The position numbers and the translations under genes were made by a program. From positions 2,294,728-2,358,727 of the forward strand of contig JAJEKV010000022.1 in assembly GCA_021234155.1 (NCBI GenBank): 64,000 nt of DNA, written 5' to 3'. The notes under the pieces are model-generated. The model was not told the origin of the DNA, ran no database searches, and was given only the letters and a program-made list of their open reading frames with translations. The stretch is from Isoetes taiwanensis (Eukaryota; Streptophyta; Lycopodiopsida; Isoetales; Isoetaceae). Shown piece by piece: positions 44,784 through 55,889 of this stretch. Every line of letters begins with the position of its first letter. Position 1 is the first letter of the stretch.

Positions 44784-45072
44784 CTAGAAACGTGTGCCCG
44801 GCGATGCCGGGCATTAATTGTGGACGTTTGGAATGAGTAGACATAACAGGGTTTGTAGGTGGAACTAAAAGCACTAAATGTATTCATGTCTATAGATGTA
44901 AAGGAGTGTAGGCATTAGCTAGGGATAGGTAGAAATAATAGACAACATGGGGTGAAATAGAATGCGTAGATATAATGGAGTCCATCCAATTTAGGGTATT
45001 GCTTTAGAATTTTGAAGAAGATTGTAAATCTAATGCCTGGTCAATCAAATTGCATTTATAATGTATAATAGA
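44784..45072 (-). mobile_element. Nested Helitron 3' end on the minus strand
   Basis: Read on the minus strand: stem GCCCGGC, loop ATC, stem GCCGGGC (44796-44812), tail ACACGTTT, CTAG (44787-44784), host T. This matches the 34-kb family. A possible 5' end (TCTATTATACATTATAAATG reading down from 45072, next to host A) would make a 289-bp element; that end is tentative. Confidence 0.6.
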
Positions 45073-46256
45073 TCCTATTAGCATATATCACAATATAAGG
45101 GTGCTATCATTCTACTTATTAATTCGTTTTGTTTTCATAGTGTTGAGGTGGAAGAACATTTTACCTATTTCAAGCCCAACTTAAATTAAAAAATATCTTA
45201 TGACGTAAGCCAAACGACCAAAGACGTCAGCACTTTTGACTGGTGTGCCTGTGGTTGCGCCATGTGGCTCCTACCAACGATGGACGACTGAAAATTTCCC
45301 TTCCCCTGCCATTACATGGGAGAAGGTTCCCCCAGGAGGCTCTTACGCAGGATGCAAAACTGGCTCGTCCTAGGGGGCTCGCCAACTACTTATCCCGAGT
45401 AAGGACCTCCCTAACATAAAATCAAATTCCACTGAGAAAAATAGAATTTGGCAAATCCATCATTGAAATTGTCTCCATCTCTAAAAGATAATACATAGTT
45501 TTGATGTTATGCTATCTAAAGATATGTCCCAAACCCTAACCTAGATTTGTGTGTGATGACATAGTCAATAGCATTGCATGCTCCATTAGTGGTACATCCT
45601 TTCAGTTCTTCGAGGTTAATGATGTGATAAATCCTTGAACCAACTCTAGACCCTAGAACTGTAAAGCATATGCCCTAACGTGTGACTTTTCACACGTTTG
45701 ACAGAATTATTTAATGTGATCCTAAGCGAAAAAATTTACTTTATTAGAAAAACCAAGTTGATACGACCCTTTACTTTAATAGAAAACAAAGGTACAAAAG
45801 GTTGCCACTTAGACCAATTAAAATAAAATTCATATGGATGATTGTCTTCAAAGGGGTGGGGACATGGGCCAAGGACTTTTCGAGGAGAAAAGCAAGTATT
45901 ACCAGGTTGAGCAAATGTTTGCATTAAGGTTTGCTTTGTCAATCTATATACAATTCATTATTGTCACACTTCTCTTCCAAAGACCAAATCCAGCACAATA
46001 TTGTAAAACTTAAAAACAAAAGTAATAAACGCTTATTAATAATTAGAGAAACCCATGATTAAAAGCTCACTATTGCAAATATATTGTGTGTATAGACACC
46101 AACACCTCTTTAAGTTGGTAAAAGCTTGATGCAATAACATGTTTAAAATGGCTTTATGTTGAAGAGTAGCTGAAGAATAGTCTGAAGAATAGTCTTCATC
46201 ATCACTGCCTTCAACGACAAACTCTCCAATTATATGTTGAATCTCTGTAGAGATAC
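45073..46256. other. Inside the Helitron, no gene recognised
   Basis: AT-rich with a GC-rich patch at about 45290-45415 that has no recognisable coding content. Confidence 0.4.
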
Positions 46257-49142
46257 CCTCTCTGTCATCTGTGATGTTAGGACTCTCCAGACTGACCATG
46301 ATGAATGTTTGATGATTCTCTTGAGCTGCAAGATCCAATCCAACAGGAAATCCATTAAACACTCGTGCAAGAACAGTCATAAACCATCATCAGAACAACA
46401 TAATAAGAAGTAAAAAAATAATAAAGAATAGAAGCAGTAAAATTACTTAAATACTTGCAAGTGCAATGCCGTCTGTTTACCCTACGGATAAACTAAGCTC
46501 AAAAAGAGATTTATCCAAAGTCACTTTAACAGCACCCAAACCAATTTGCTTATGGTTGTTCAACTGGCGGATGCAAGGAATAAACAGTGTCTGAGCTAGC
46601 TTTCACGACCTTTTGATTTTCATAAATACTTACCTCCAGTCGTCGTCGTGTCACTCACTCTTGATTGCAAGTTTGCATGCTCTAACAAATTGCCAAACAT
46701 ATTCTTTGCCTAATAGCAATGCCTTAACCTGATATCATGGATAACACAATTTGAGTGGTTACAATCTTTACATTTCTGAAAATAACATTTTGACATACAG
46801 AAAATAGATATACCATTATGGCAGCATCGACTACTGGAACTTGATGCAGAAGGTCACAAAGTGCTCTACGAAGTATAACTTAGAGACCATTGGCTTCATG
46901 AATGATGTGTTGCCCGTCTTCCTCATTAATTCTGCACATTTTCAACCTGTCAACTATTGCCTCAGAAAGCCATCTATAGTGCAATCACATGCACCTTATC
47001 ACCACCGAAGCCTGACACCTATAAAACATCTGTTTCTAGTCTAAGAGCAGCAAGCTCATTCTTGTCACCGCCAAACCATTCCACTGTGTTTAGTGGTTTT
47101 ATAAGAAGATGGCAGCCTCGAAATGCAAAGCCATGGAGCCCTTGAAGCAAAGATGTCAGCTATTTCCTGTCTAGCTTGAAGTAGAGGACCCAGCAAACAG
47201 AGGACCCAGCTGGCGAGTAGCAGAGCTAAGCTTTTCGCCCAAATCCATAACATGTCCATCCACCTGTCTGTGCATCGCATCGGTGAAAATACTACCTGCC
47301 TAATCTATAGCAGGACAATCACTCTTCTCCGCAATAAACTGAAAAGGTCAGAAGTTCTATATTACGTGGTTTATAGAGATATGGCAGCCTGAACACACGT
47401 GGTCTATATTTACTCCATCGATAGCACCAAAAAAAGCAATGAAAAACTTCACTAAAAATATTTCTAGCATAGAAATCCGTCTCTGTTATCACAGAAGGAA
47501 CGTTTCTTACCTCCAGTTTCCGTTGACTGATCAGACTCACATATGGGGACTCTGCAAAAGGATCAGATTTATGTGAGCCGGAAAAACATGTGAAATCCGA
47601 AATAGGATAGCAATCCCAACATCTAGACAAATATGCTGCAAGAACAATACACACATCATCTAAAACCGTTTACATAATAGTATATAAGAACAATTCAAAA
47701 GTTGAAGGCAGATATAGGACATCATAATGACCTCCAAAGCTTTCTTTGATACATTTTAGAAGCACAATTAGGTGCAATAAGCATAGCAAAAATTAGAGAA
47801 TAGGACAAATGTCTCCAAAATTCTAAATCAAGTATATGTGAATAGAGCAACACCAGATACGTACCTACATAGCACGTTCTTGTTGGTTCCAACATTTATC
47901 GTTGTAACATCCGGCATTGGAGATCTCTTCTAGTAAGTTCTGGTTCCATTTCCAAACGTTTGACTGGTATCTGACCATTTCAAACATAATTGCACCTACC
48001 CATTAATACTTGTAGATGAATGCTCTAAATTCTGACCATTTCAAACATAATTGCAACTGCCCATTTATACATGTAGGTGGATGCTCTAAATTCCAGCCCT
48101 AAATAATTCAAACATGACCAATTAATAAAAGCAACATAAGAAACAAAGCGCAAGCCATCAGGGCATTCTAAAAGAGAAGTCAGATCATAATTATAGTGAG
48201 AGGCATCAAGGTATTCTAAAAGGCACCTACTATGTGCTATAATAAATTTGCAGAACTGTGCTACCATGTTGAAGTGAGATCATAAATATGGTGACAGCAG
48301 TAAGGCATTCTAAAAGGCTCCATACTTGAATTTGAGTTAACTTGGGCACAAGTTATCGGGAAACAACTCTATAACCGTTAACTAACTCACAAAGAATCCA
48401 CAAATTGTTCAAATAACTCACAAAGTATTCCAAATTGTTCAGAAAATATTCACAACTAACTGTGCAGAAAGCATTCACAAAGAAACTCAAAACTAACTGT
48501 GGCAGAAAGTATTCACAAAGCTCCTATGAAGATTTAGAGCATTTAATAAAAGATTCAGAGTCGTAGAAGCTTTAAGAACTCACCTTTGGATTCGTTGCTG
48601 AAGCAGTATGGCTGGGAACGTGCTAAAGAAGTTGCTAAAGAGTCATCTGAGAACTCGTCTACAGTGCCCAGATCAGAGCGAAATAGGCTGTGGAAAACCC
48701 ATGAAATCTATTTCCATAGAAAAATCCAAGGATGCTTCAGTTTTCAGGAACCCAAGAACATGATGTTGGCATCTCAAACGGCCGCAAAAGAGCAGCAAAA
48801 CGACAGAAGAAGCAACCATTGACCCATTTCAACCCTAAGCATTCTAAAAAACCATTCCGACTCTAAAACCTTTCGTGGATTCATGGATTTACCTTTCACA
48901 ATAGCTCCAAGCTCGGCGCTGCCCTCAAATCTCAGCTTCAAACTCTGCCTTAATACCTCTGCCTGATACCTGATAACTGTGTTAAAATCTCTGTATTCGG
49001 CTGTGCAATACCTGTGAAGATAAATATATTGCACACAACCTCGAACCTCGAATGCACACAACAGCTCCAACTCGAAATCCACACAACAGCTTGATACGCC
49101 TCTAGAAATCCACACAACAGCTTGATACGCCTCTAGAGGCAT
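46257..49142 (-). pseudogene. Unrecognised multi-exon gene or captured fragment
   Basis: Several minus-strand segments have protein-like reading and good splice borders. Segment 49142-48893 reads RYQAEVLRQSLKLRFEGSAE and ends at a GTAAAT donor. 48687-48584 follows CCACAG and reads FRSDLGTVDEFSDDSLATSL up to AAAG/GTGAG. 47635-47511 follows TTGCAG and reads CWDCYPISDFTCFSG and SPYVSLISQRKLE up to GGAG/GTAAG. A donor lies at 46634. 46325-46257 follows TTGCAG and reads ENHQTFIMVSLESPNITDD. Phases do not all join cleanly, so the model is incomplete or the gene is broken. No domain is recognised. It lies inside the Helitron and diverges from the AMP1-like fragment, so capture is likely. Confidence 0.4.
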
Positions 49143-49433
49143 TGAGAGCGAACCAAATATTGTTTGCTTTTATTTGCTTTATGATCACGTGAATCCAAAA
49201 GGATGCCAGGTTTTTCCATTAGATTGTGCTTGCCGCATGTCATCTCCATCTGTATACATTTTGCACAAACCAAATCTTAGCAACCCAATTATAGCCGGAG
49301 CTTCAACATTTACCTCAGTTTCACTCTTCAGATTAACTTGTACGCCAAATTACTTCTTTACTAAAGAAACTGGAAGCTTCTCATCCCTGCAGCATCGCCA
49401 ATCGCCAAAAACCCATGCCGCAGCGCCATAGCC

Positions 49434-50007
49434 ATGCCACAATACCTCGATCCTCTATTACGAAAATGCAAAGCTCCTCTACCGCGAGAATTCAAAATTG
49501 GCATTGAATGCGGGCAACTGGCGTCCCGCAGGGGGAGCAAGGAACGCCGCATGCGGCGTAACATGCGGCGTTCCTGGCACAGAACCCAACCACATCCAAA
49601 AATAAAAAAGAAGATGGATCCAGGGTAAGCAGCACTGACCATTCAATTTTTAAATTTTAATTCGTCTGCCTTTGATGGAATGGCTGATGATGGATTTGAC
49701 CTATCTATTATGCTTTATGCGGAATTTGATGTGGATAATGCTGCATTTTGCAGGGTAATCAGACTGGTGTTATGATTCGGAATGTATTTGTCGTTATTAG
49801 AGGGTCTGAAGAGCCAGACAGGTTTTTTTCATTTACACCTTTTACTTTTATCCATTGGTAAAGTAGAAAGAACAGAGTAGCAATTTGGTTTCAACACTTA
49901 AATTATGGTTTACATGTTGGTTTAGGTATGTGTCGTTTGGCAATCACCGAGATGCTTGGACATTTAGACCAGTTGATCCAAACAGTGAAACATCCTCTCT
50001 CTTGGAG
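49434..50007 (+). pseudogene. AMP1-like glutamate carboxypeptidase (M28) fragment
   Basis: Exon 49754-49821 follows GCAG and reads TGVMIRNVFVVIRGSEEPDR across the border. Exon 49926-50007 follows TTTAG and reads [13 protein letters not shown] then [12 protein letters not shown], ending at GAG/GTTAAG. The intron splits the same Arg codon. This is the zinc-site segment of plant AMP1-type carboxypeptidases (GNHRDAW carries a metal-binding His; the Asp of VDPNS is the next ligand). Conserved glycines are changed (GAVDPNSGTS becomes [10 protein letters not shown]), and no further exons follow in order. The frame at 49434-49628, ending at a GTAAGC site, may be an unrelated first exon. A dead, probably Helitron-captured piece. 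Confidence 0.75.
49540..49575 (+). repeat. 14-bp-arm hairpin inside a GC-rich exon-like segment
   Basis: AGGAACGCCGCATG and CATGCGGCGTTCCT pair perfectly around CGGCGTAA. GCCGCATGCGGC inside is itself a palindrome. Confidence 0.85.
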
Positions 50008-50286
50008 GTTAAGAAAAATCTGTTATATTATTTTGTACCAAAACCTGCTTGAAAATTAGGCTTGACTGTGGCAGCTTAAACATAGCCTTTATTATTGGAA
50101 ACCCTGAGGTGGACGGTTTTATGAATTATTCAAGGACCCAGGTATGTGGAATGAGTTTTGTGCGCCTCCTGCAGAGATGGTAAAAAGATCCATGCCTATT
50201 ATATTAACAGTGCAATAAAACCAAACATGGGGCACTCGAAATTCAAGGTTCAAATCCTTGAAGACATAGAGTTATAATCAGCTATG

Positions 50287-50926
50287 GAGCCCCAGCTACT
50301 CTTTTTTTTTTTTTTGAAGGCTTATAAGTATATTTATAGAAGTATAATTACAAAACTACTTTTTACAGGGAAGTATAACCCGTATAGTTATTCGGCTTAA
50401 AAGGATAATCAGAGAAAAAAGCCCAGCCAAATACATTAGGTTCACAACAGCTGATAGGAGATTGTCCAGGGATGAGATAAATGAAGCTAGAAATGGGATT
50501 TAAGATTCAGATTCCCCTTTTTACGACCTCTGCCTCTAACCATCATTGAGAGAGTACAGAAAATACAGATGCAGGATTCCGCCATCGCCATGTTAAAACG
50601 CCACTTGCTATCCTTGGCTTCACAGATCATGCCTCTACGGGCATCATAATTTTGATCACAACAACATCCACAGAAGCATAGTATATTGTGCTCTTCCGGG
50701 TTCGGAGGCCCAAAAACCTTCACCCATTCATTATTCGCTTGCTCGTCCATCCTTTTCCACTTAAGTTTACGCAGCAATATGAATATAATCCCTGCACAGC
50801 ACCAAAACTTAATAAGGATCATTACATGAAAAGTTAACCTGCTGCATTTATCCATCTAATGTCATATTCAATTTGTTTAATAACAGCTTCCGGGTGGATG
50901 ATGTCATCGTTGAGCCCCAGCTACTC
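50287..50926 (-). mobile_element. Poly(A) retroposon with 15-bp target duplication
   Basis: GAGCCCCAGCTACTC occurs at 50287-50301 and 50912-50926. Between them a 610-bp insert (50302-50911) reads, on the minus strand, to a poly(A) tail of about 14 (T-run at 50302-50315), preceded by a 3' UTR-like TATAAGCCTTC. This is target-primed reverse transcription by L1-type machinery. Its body holds a 122-codon frame (50855-50487: NEWVKVFGPPNPEEHNILCF, then CDQNYDARRGMICEAKDSKW) without RT motifs. It is either a 5'-truncated LINE with unusual 3' coding sequence or a retrocopied mRNA. Confidence 0.8.
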
Positions 50927-52646
50927 AGCCGCCAGAGTAGCCCCAGAGCTAAAACAGGTATCCTTTCCATCATCTCCATCATGTTCTGTGCATTCGCAGC
51001 ATTTCGTCTTTTTATACCAAAATATCGATCCATGTTTAGAGGAGGAATGGCAGCGCATATGGGTTTATGAAAATCCACGGTAAACACAACGGAAGAATAT
51101 AATGGATTTACTATGAGATGTGTCACATATTCTTAGAGCTCAGATCAGTTTGATATTTTGCATGTGCAATACCTTCTAGCCATTTTGGTTTTTAGATTCA
51201 GCATTATTTGCTTGCAAATTGCATTTGTGTAGGATAGTCTGAGCTACCACGAATAGCTTCATCTCAAGATTAAGGATTTTGTATTTCTTAAACATAAATG
51301 TATTTGTGTTGATTCTCATAATTTTATCAATTTGCTATGATTACCTTAACTCTGTGCGTTTTGCCAGGTTCCAGCTTTGAAGTATTATACAGGATCTCTT
51401 GAAGCACTCTGCATAGATAAAAAGGAACAACGGAAGGATTGAGACTCAAAGCAAGCGTAAAATATGAACGGAAAGTATTTAGGACTATGTGCATCATCGA
51501 GAATGATTTGGTTGGCAGTGCATTATAATGGTGGAACTATTCAGAATTCAAAACATTGTGGTTATTCTTGGAGCTACAGATGGTTTTTATGAATTGGTAT
51601 GATCTTAGGATATGCCTAGGCAGGAAGACTACATTGAAAAATGGGCACTTCATTCTTACCAACCATCATTTCATAGGCCAAGTTTTGCTCAATTGTTATT
51701 TTGTAGTAGACCCATCATAGCCTCCACTCAAACTTGCAGTTACAATTCATTTTTTAAAGAACAACATCCAAATGGAAATGCACAATACAACCTTGGATTT
51801 TCAAGTGTTATAATTATAGTTTTCGTTTGATTTTAAGCTCCAGCAAAAATTTGATTATCATGTGCGAAATTCTAAAGATAACTCGGCAAGTTAAATATTA
51901 TGGCATACATGGCAAGTAATTGGGTGATGCAAACAGGGATGGGAGTCACCTCGGCTCCAGATATTATACACAGTATTAAAAGCAAGAGTGCGTCAAAATG
52001 GTTTTTCGTCTTGCTATGGGAATCAGCTTTGCTAAAAACCTCGTAATGTATAATATGTTGATACTTGATTGGGATGATGATGGTTGAACTATCAATGCAT
52101 AACTTCAGTTGTGTTGTTACAACATAGTGTTAAAACTTATTTTTAATCAGTACTTGTTCTTACAACATAGTGTTAAAACTTACTTTCTAATGAAAAGCCG
52201 CTACTTATTCATTGTGTAATAGTTTATCAACTCCAATAGAAAACCTAATTTCCCCATCCACATATTCAAAGGAATAGGATTTACACATGCAACACGTGCA
52301 AGATTAAAAATACATTTAGATGCATGAAGTTACTACAAGCAATGCCTCGTATTGCTAGAAAAAGGAGGCCATAAGGTGCTCTTTTAGGTATGATTTAGAC
52401 ATGCGTATGATATGATTTGTTTGAAATCAACATGCCCTCATGGCGTTGGAAGAAAAAAGGTTGTGGTATTGCTAGAAGACATTGCAACTTCATGCGAGTA
52501 GCCCTAACCAACTTGAAGCTTAAAGTAAGAACCATGTATAGATAGAAAAATCAAACTAAGCATATTAAACAATGTCAAATATAAATAGTGCAAAATTACA
52601 ATGCCCTCACCTCTGCCCCCGGGCGCCTACCTGAGGTGCCGGGAAT
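50927..52646. other. Inside the Helitron, no gene recognised
   Basis: AT-rich. Some GT-AG-like sites (an AAACAG/GTATCC junction near 50959; GCCAG near 51369 before VPALKYYTGSLEALC) could be remains of further captured exons, but no domain is identified. Short repeats such as CTTACAACATAGTGTTAAAA occur twice near 52120-52180. Confidence 0.35.
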
Positions 52647-52832
52647 TCATGTGTATATGTATATTTGTACAGCTGCCAGCAGGCTTGTTGCTGCGACGGT
52701 TTTTCCCTCCTAAGGGGGGTTTTTTTAATCCGGGTAGCAACGGGCTTGCTGCACCCGTGTAGTTTGGGTCCCATAGGCCGATTGGCCTCCGCGGACGATA
52801 AAAGAACCTTCCTTCCTTCCTTCCTTCTTTCC
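52647..52832 (+). mobile_element. SINE-like short element containing hairpin copy C
   Basis: Same family as 40770-40935 in opposite orientation. Body: TTGTACAGCTGCC, hairpin 52682-52748 with a conserved GGTTTTTCCC core, GGGTCCCATAGGCCGATTGG, GGACGATAAA, then a TTCC tail (52809-52832). The hairpin arms differ from copies A and B but still pair. The insertion is inside the Helitron. Confidence 0.6.
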
Positions 52833-53161
52833 TTATTGACTCATTGATTCAAAGGAATATGATTTACCCATGCAACAGGTGCAAGAATAAAAATGCATTT
52901 AAATTCATGAAGTTAGTACAGGCAATGCCTCATACTTTAGGAGCGATAAGGTATTCTCATAGGTAGGAGCTTTTCGACAGTCGTCTTGGCAAGTTTTGTT
53001 TTGAGCACGGCCTAAGGAACTCTAGGAGCAAGTAGGGATTACCTCTACCTCTATTCTTGATATCCGATTGGGCCGAGGAAGTTCGCTAGCAAGCAAGGTC
53101 CAAAAAGCTAAGCCCATAAATCTAGCAAACCCAGCCCATCAATGATGGGCACCGTAACTAG

Positions 53162-53285
53162 TCTCTTATGTCCTCATGCATGGTGCCAATGTGGCATGAC
53201 TCAAAATACCATCCATCTATCTATCTAATGTACACAAATATTTTTGTTGCACTATATGCATTTATCTAAACATATATAAAGGAGT
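53162..53285 (+). promoter_or_regulatory. Promoter-like segment, paralogous to 59110-59233
   Basis: TCCTCATGCATGGTGCCAAT through TTTTTGTTGCACTATATGCA is shared with the 59-kb copy, ending around a TATATAAA box (53273-53280 here; 59221-59228 there). After the TATA boxes the two copies diverge. Conservation up to the TATA box suggests a duplicated promoter feeding different downstream sequences. Confidence 0.5.
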
Positions 53286-53371
53286 GCTTTTTTCCGTCCG
53301 CTTAAAAAAAAAAATTATTTTCTCCCCGTCCTCAATCAACTCTCTTTAATTTTGTTCTGAAATCCGCCGCC

Positions 53372-53575
53372 ATGAAATTTCGTGTTTGGATGTCACTGCG
53401 GTATCAAAATTCACGAGGGATTCTTGAGAAAGGATTCATAAATGCGCCTTTGTTTCTGTCTCAAGGGACTTCCTGGTTGTCGCAAAGCAAACTTAGAGAA
53501 ATCCTCGGATATGGAATCCTCGATGCAGCAAAACATGGCCGACCCTTCAATTGTGGAATACAAATCTCGTTTTAG
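53372..53575 (+). CDS. Hypothetical 67-residue ORF
   Basis: Starts at an ATG in good context (GCCGCCATGA) about 95 bp after the TATA box at 53273. It reads MKFRVWMSLRYQNSRGILEK and later LREILGYGILDAAKHGRPFN. No domain recognised and no clear continuation. It could be the first exon of a gene running to about 54.3 kb, where further AG/GT-bounded frames occur (for example MPLKFEWPFSGIGK near 53776), but I cannot assemble one. Confidence 0.3.
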   Translation: MKFRVWMSLRYQNSRGILEKGFINAPLFLSQGTSWLSQSKLREILGYGILDAAKHGRPFNCGIQISF

Positions 53576-54518
53576 GCTTTTTAAAGTTATAGGTTGTCTT
53601 CTCACAAGGAATGGTAAGCAATGTTATGGCGGCAGGCACTTTTGTGTTCTTCTTCAGCAGGCGCTTCTGCCATCGTAGACATCCAATACAGTGTTATCTC
53701 CAAGATATTCTTCTTGAAACTGGACCCAGAAGGTATTCTTCTTTTTCTTATTTGCGTTTCCTTTGAATTTTCAGGCATGCCTTTGAAGTTTGAATGGCCT
53801 TTCTCTGGCATAGGGAAGGTATGTCACCGCCATAGCTTCTGGCCAGGGATTTACCAATGTGCACGTGTTGTTCTTGCTTGCAAGGACAGAGAAGATCGGC
53901 AAAATGGAAAAGATAGTGTGTGATTTTCTGTCGGCTTTGCATTCTGGTAGCCGGATTGTGGGCTGCAGTCTCCAGGATATTCTGGGGTATGGATCGATTG
54001 GATTTTTCTTTCTAATCCGAGCTGGGTCCTATTTAAGCTTAAATTTTGGAGCTGGAAAAGTTTGAGAATTTTTTGTCTGCCTTGCTCTAGCTTATGGAGG
54101 CCCTTCCCATCTAAGTTTGTTTGCATCGTGTTCTTTAATTATAGAAGCAATGCTGCCTACCATTTATTCTTCATTTTGGTTGTCTACAGCTCAAGCTCTT
54201 CGTCCACTGAAAATTGCCAAAACTGTCGTGAATGGGCCCCAGATTTTAATAGCTGACTGGGAAATCGATGTTGTTCAAATTGAACTCTGCTGTTTCGTCT
54301 CTGTAAGTTCTTAAGAGGTTCTCTTTAGGAAGGTATTATGTTTACAACTCCATGGATTACTGTCACCAGATCATTTGCAAATAGAGCATACTAGGCAGCT
54401 TAGTCAGGTAAACATCTCCTTCTGTCTTTACACGCCCCATGGACTGTATTTTATGAGTGACTGGTTGTTTCATGATACGTTCTATGATAGATAGAAAGCT
54501 CGTGAATTCGCAGTTTCA
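53576..54518. other. Possible exons, not assembled
   Basis: Several short open segments with plausible splice borders, none with a recognised domain. May belong with the ORF at 53372. Confidence 0.3.
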
Positions 54519-54972
54519 CGAGGTTATAAGGTTATGTGTTGATAACCTTGGAGATATCACTCCAACAATAGATAATCTGTAAAAAGAAAAGCATTAAGCA
54601 AGTATGCTTGCTAATCATTAGTCTTCTGCCATTTAATTTATAGCCACTTATTTGCTAACATATGTATTACTGCAGACAAGACAGTTAATTTATAGCCACT
54701 TATTTGCTAAGTGTATGTATTATTGCAGGCAAACTGTGAAATAAACGAGGTTATGCGGTTATGTGTTGATAATCACGGAGATATCACTCCAACAATAGAT
54801 AATCTGTAAAAAAGAAAAGCATTAAGCAAGTATGCTTGCTAATCATTAGTCTTCTGCCATTTAATTTATAGCCACTTATTTGCTAACATATGTATTACTG
54901 CAGACAAGACAGTTAATTTATAGCCACTTATTTGCTAAGTGTATGTATTATTGCTGGCAAACTGTGGAATAA
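54519..54972 (+). repeat. 227-bp tandem duplication with nested repeat
   Basis: Units 54519-54745 and 54746-54972 are nearly identical. Each contains two diverged copies of TTAATTTATAGCCACTTATTTG. Recent event. Confidence 0.92.
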
Positions 54973-55889
54973 AGGAGCAACAAAAGTTAAGGTTGATGGT
55001 TGTATGCAAAATTGTCGTTTAAGAATTTGTATAACAATGCCAGTTTTCATACCATGGTTCTGTCATTGTAAAACATCCAGGATACTCCACATTTCAGATA
55101 TGATCATAGTAACAAAAGACTTTTCAAGCTTAGAAAGCAATATGTCTTAACAGTCACGTATAACCAATGCCAATTGCGATTTTATATGAGTTAATGCCAA
55201 TCACAGAGGAAAGAAGTAAGGTAAGAGGCTTTCGGAAAAGTGGGCAACAGAGGCAAGGGATCCTAACTAGAGAGTGAGGTTATATCCAGATAATTTGAAA
55301 CTGCAGACAAGGCAAGCTTAACGTGGTTGCCAAAAGGATTAAAGAAAAGAACTTTATAGACAAGGATTGTGGACGTGAAGAAAAAAATCTGCATGGCCAA
55401 ATCTGGGCTATACTTGGGCTAGTTTAAAAAAAGTTGCATGGATAAAATTTGGCAATTCCTAGATAATGAACGGCTTACACTGCTGCAAATAACTTGCAGA
55501 GTTATTTGCTACATGCCTCAGTGTCTTCTTGCACAAACTCATGAAGTATCCTATGAGTATAAATTGGATATTTGGTTAAGCTTTTATGTGGTGCATTGCA
55601 TCATCTGCTAGGTGGTTGAGAAACGATTCCTTAAACAGATGAATATATATGCATATCATAAAATAAATATATTCTTTGAGTTTTATATGACTAATTGAGC
55701 CGCCATTTGAAGACCAGTACTTAAAAATGGATGAGTTTTTTGTTGTGAGAAGGTGCAATCTAATTGCATAATAGCTCAAGGATTGAGTGGCTGGGTTTTG
55801 GGTGAAACATGGTGGTTTTCACCTTAAATTGATTAATTTGACCGAGTAAACAAGTGATGGGGCTTTTGGGTTGACCAACATAAAAACTG
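54973..55889. other. No gene recognised
   Basis: AT-rich. The part just before 55890 may be more of the LINE but no frame supports it. Confidence 0.35.

Larger units (their letters stand above)
44256..53161 (+). mobile_element. 8.9-kb non-autonomous Helitron, both ends defined
   Basis: The left end TCTTATATTATAATG follows host A (44255). The right end has stem GCCCATC, loop AAT, stem GATGGGC (53134-53150), tail ACCGTAA and CTAG (53158-53161), followed by host T. The sequence before 44256 and after 53161 is contiguous at 59109/59110 (GGTTCTA then TCTCTTATATCC), i.e. an empty site with the A/T target typical of Helitrons. No Rep/helicase is visible, so it depends on another element. It carries gene fragments in both orientations and later insertions, described separately. 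Confidence 0.85.

Noticed and set aside
48586-48822. Plus-strand 78-codon frame (LLKQYGWERAKEVAKESSEN)
   Set aside because: Looks protein-like, but the splice borders here are clear on the minus strand (CCACAG acceptor and AAAG/GTGAG donor), so I assign the minus strand.
50238-50262. tRNA T-arm-like CAAGGTTCAAATCCTTG
   Set aside because: A perfect T-arm-like stem-loop, but no D-arm, anticodon arm or acceptor stem at the right distances upstream. At best a SINE relic.
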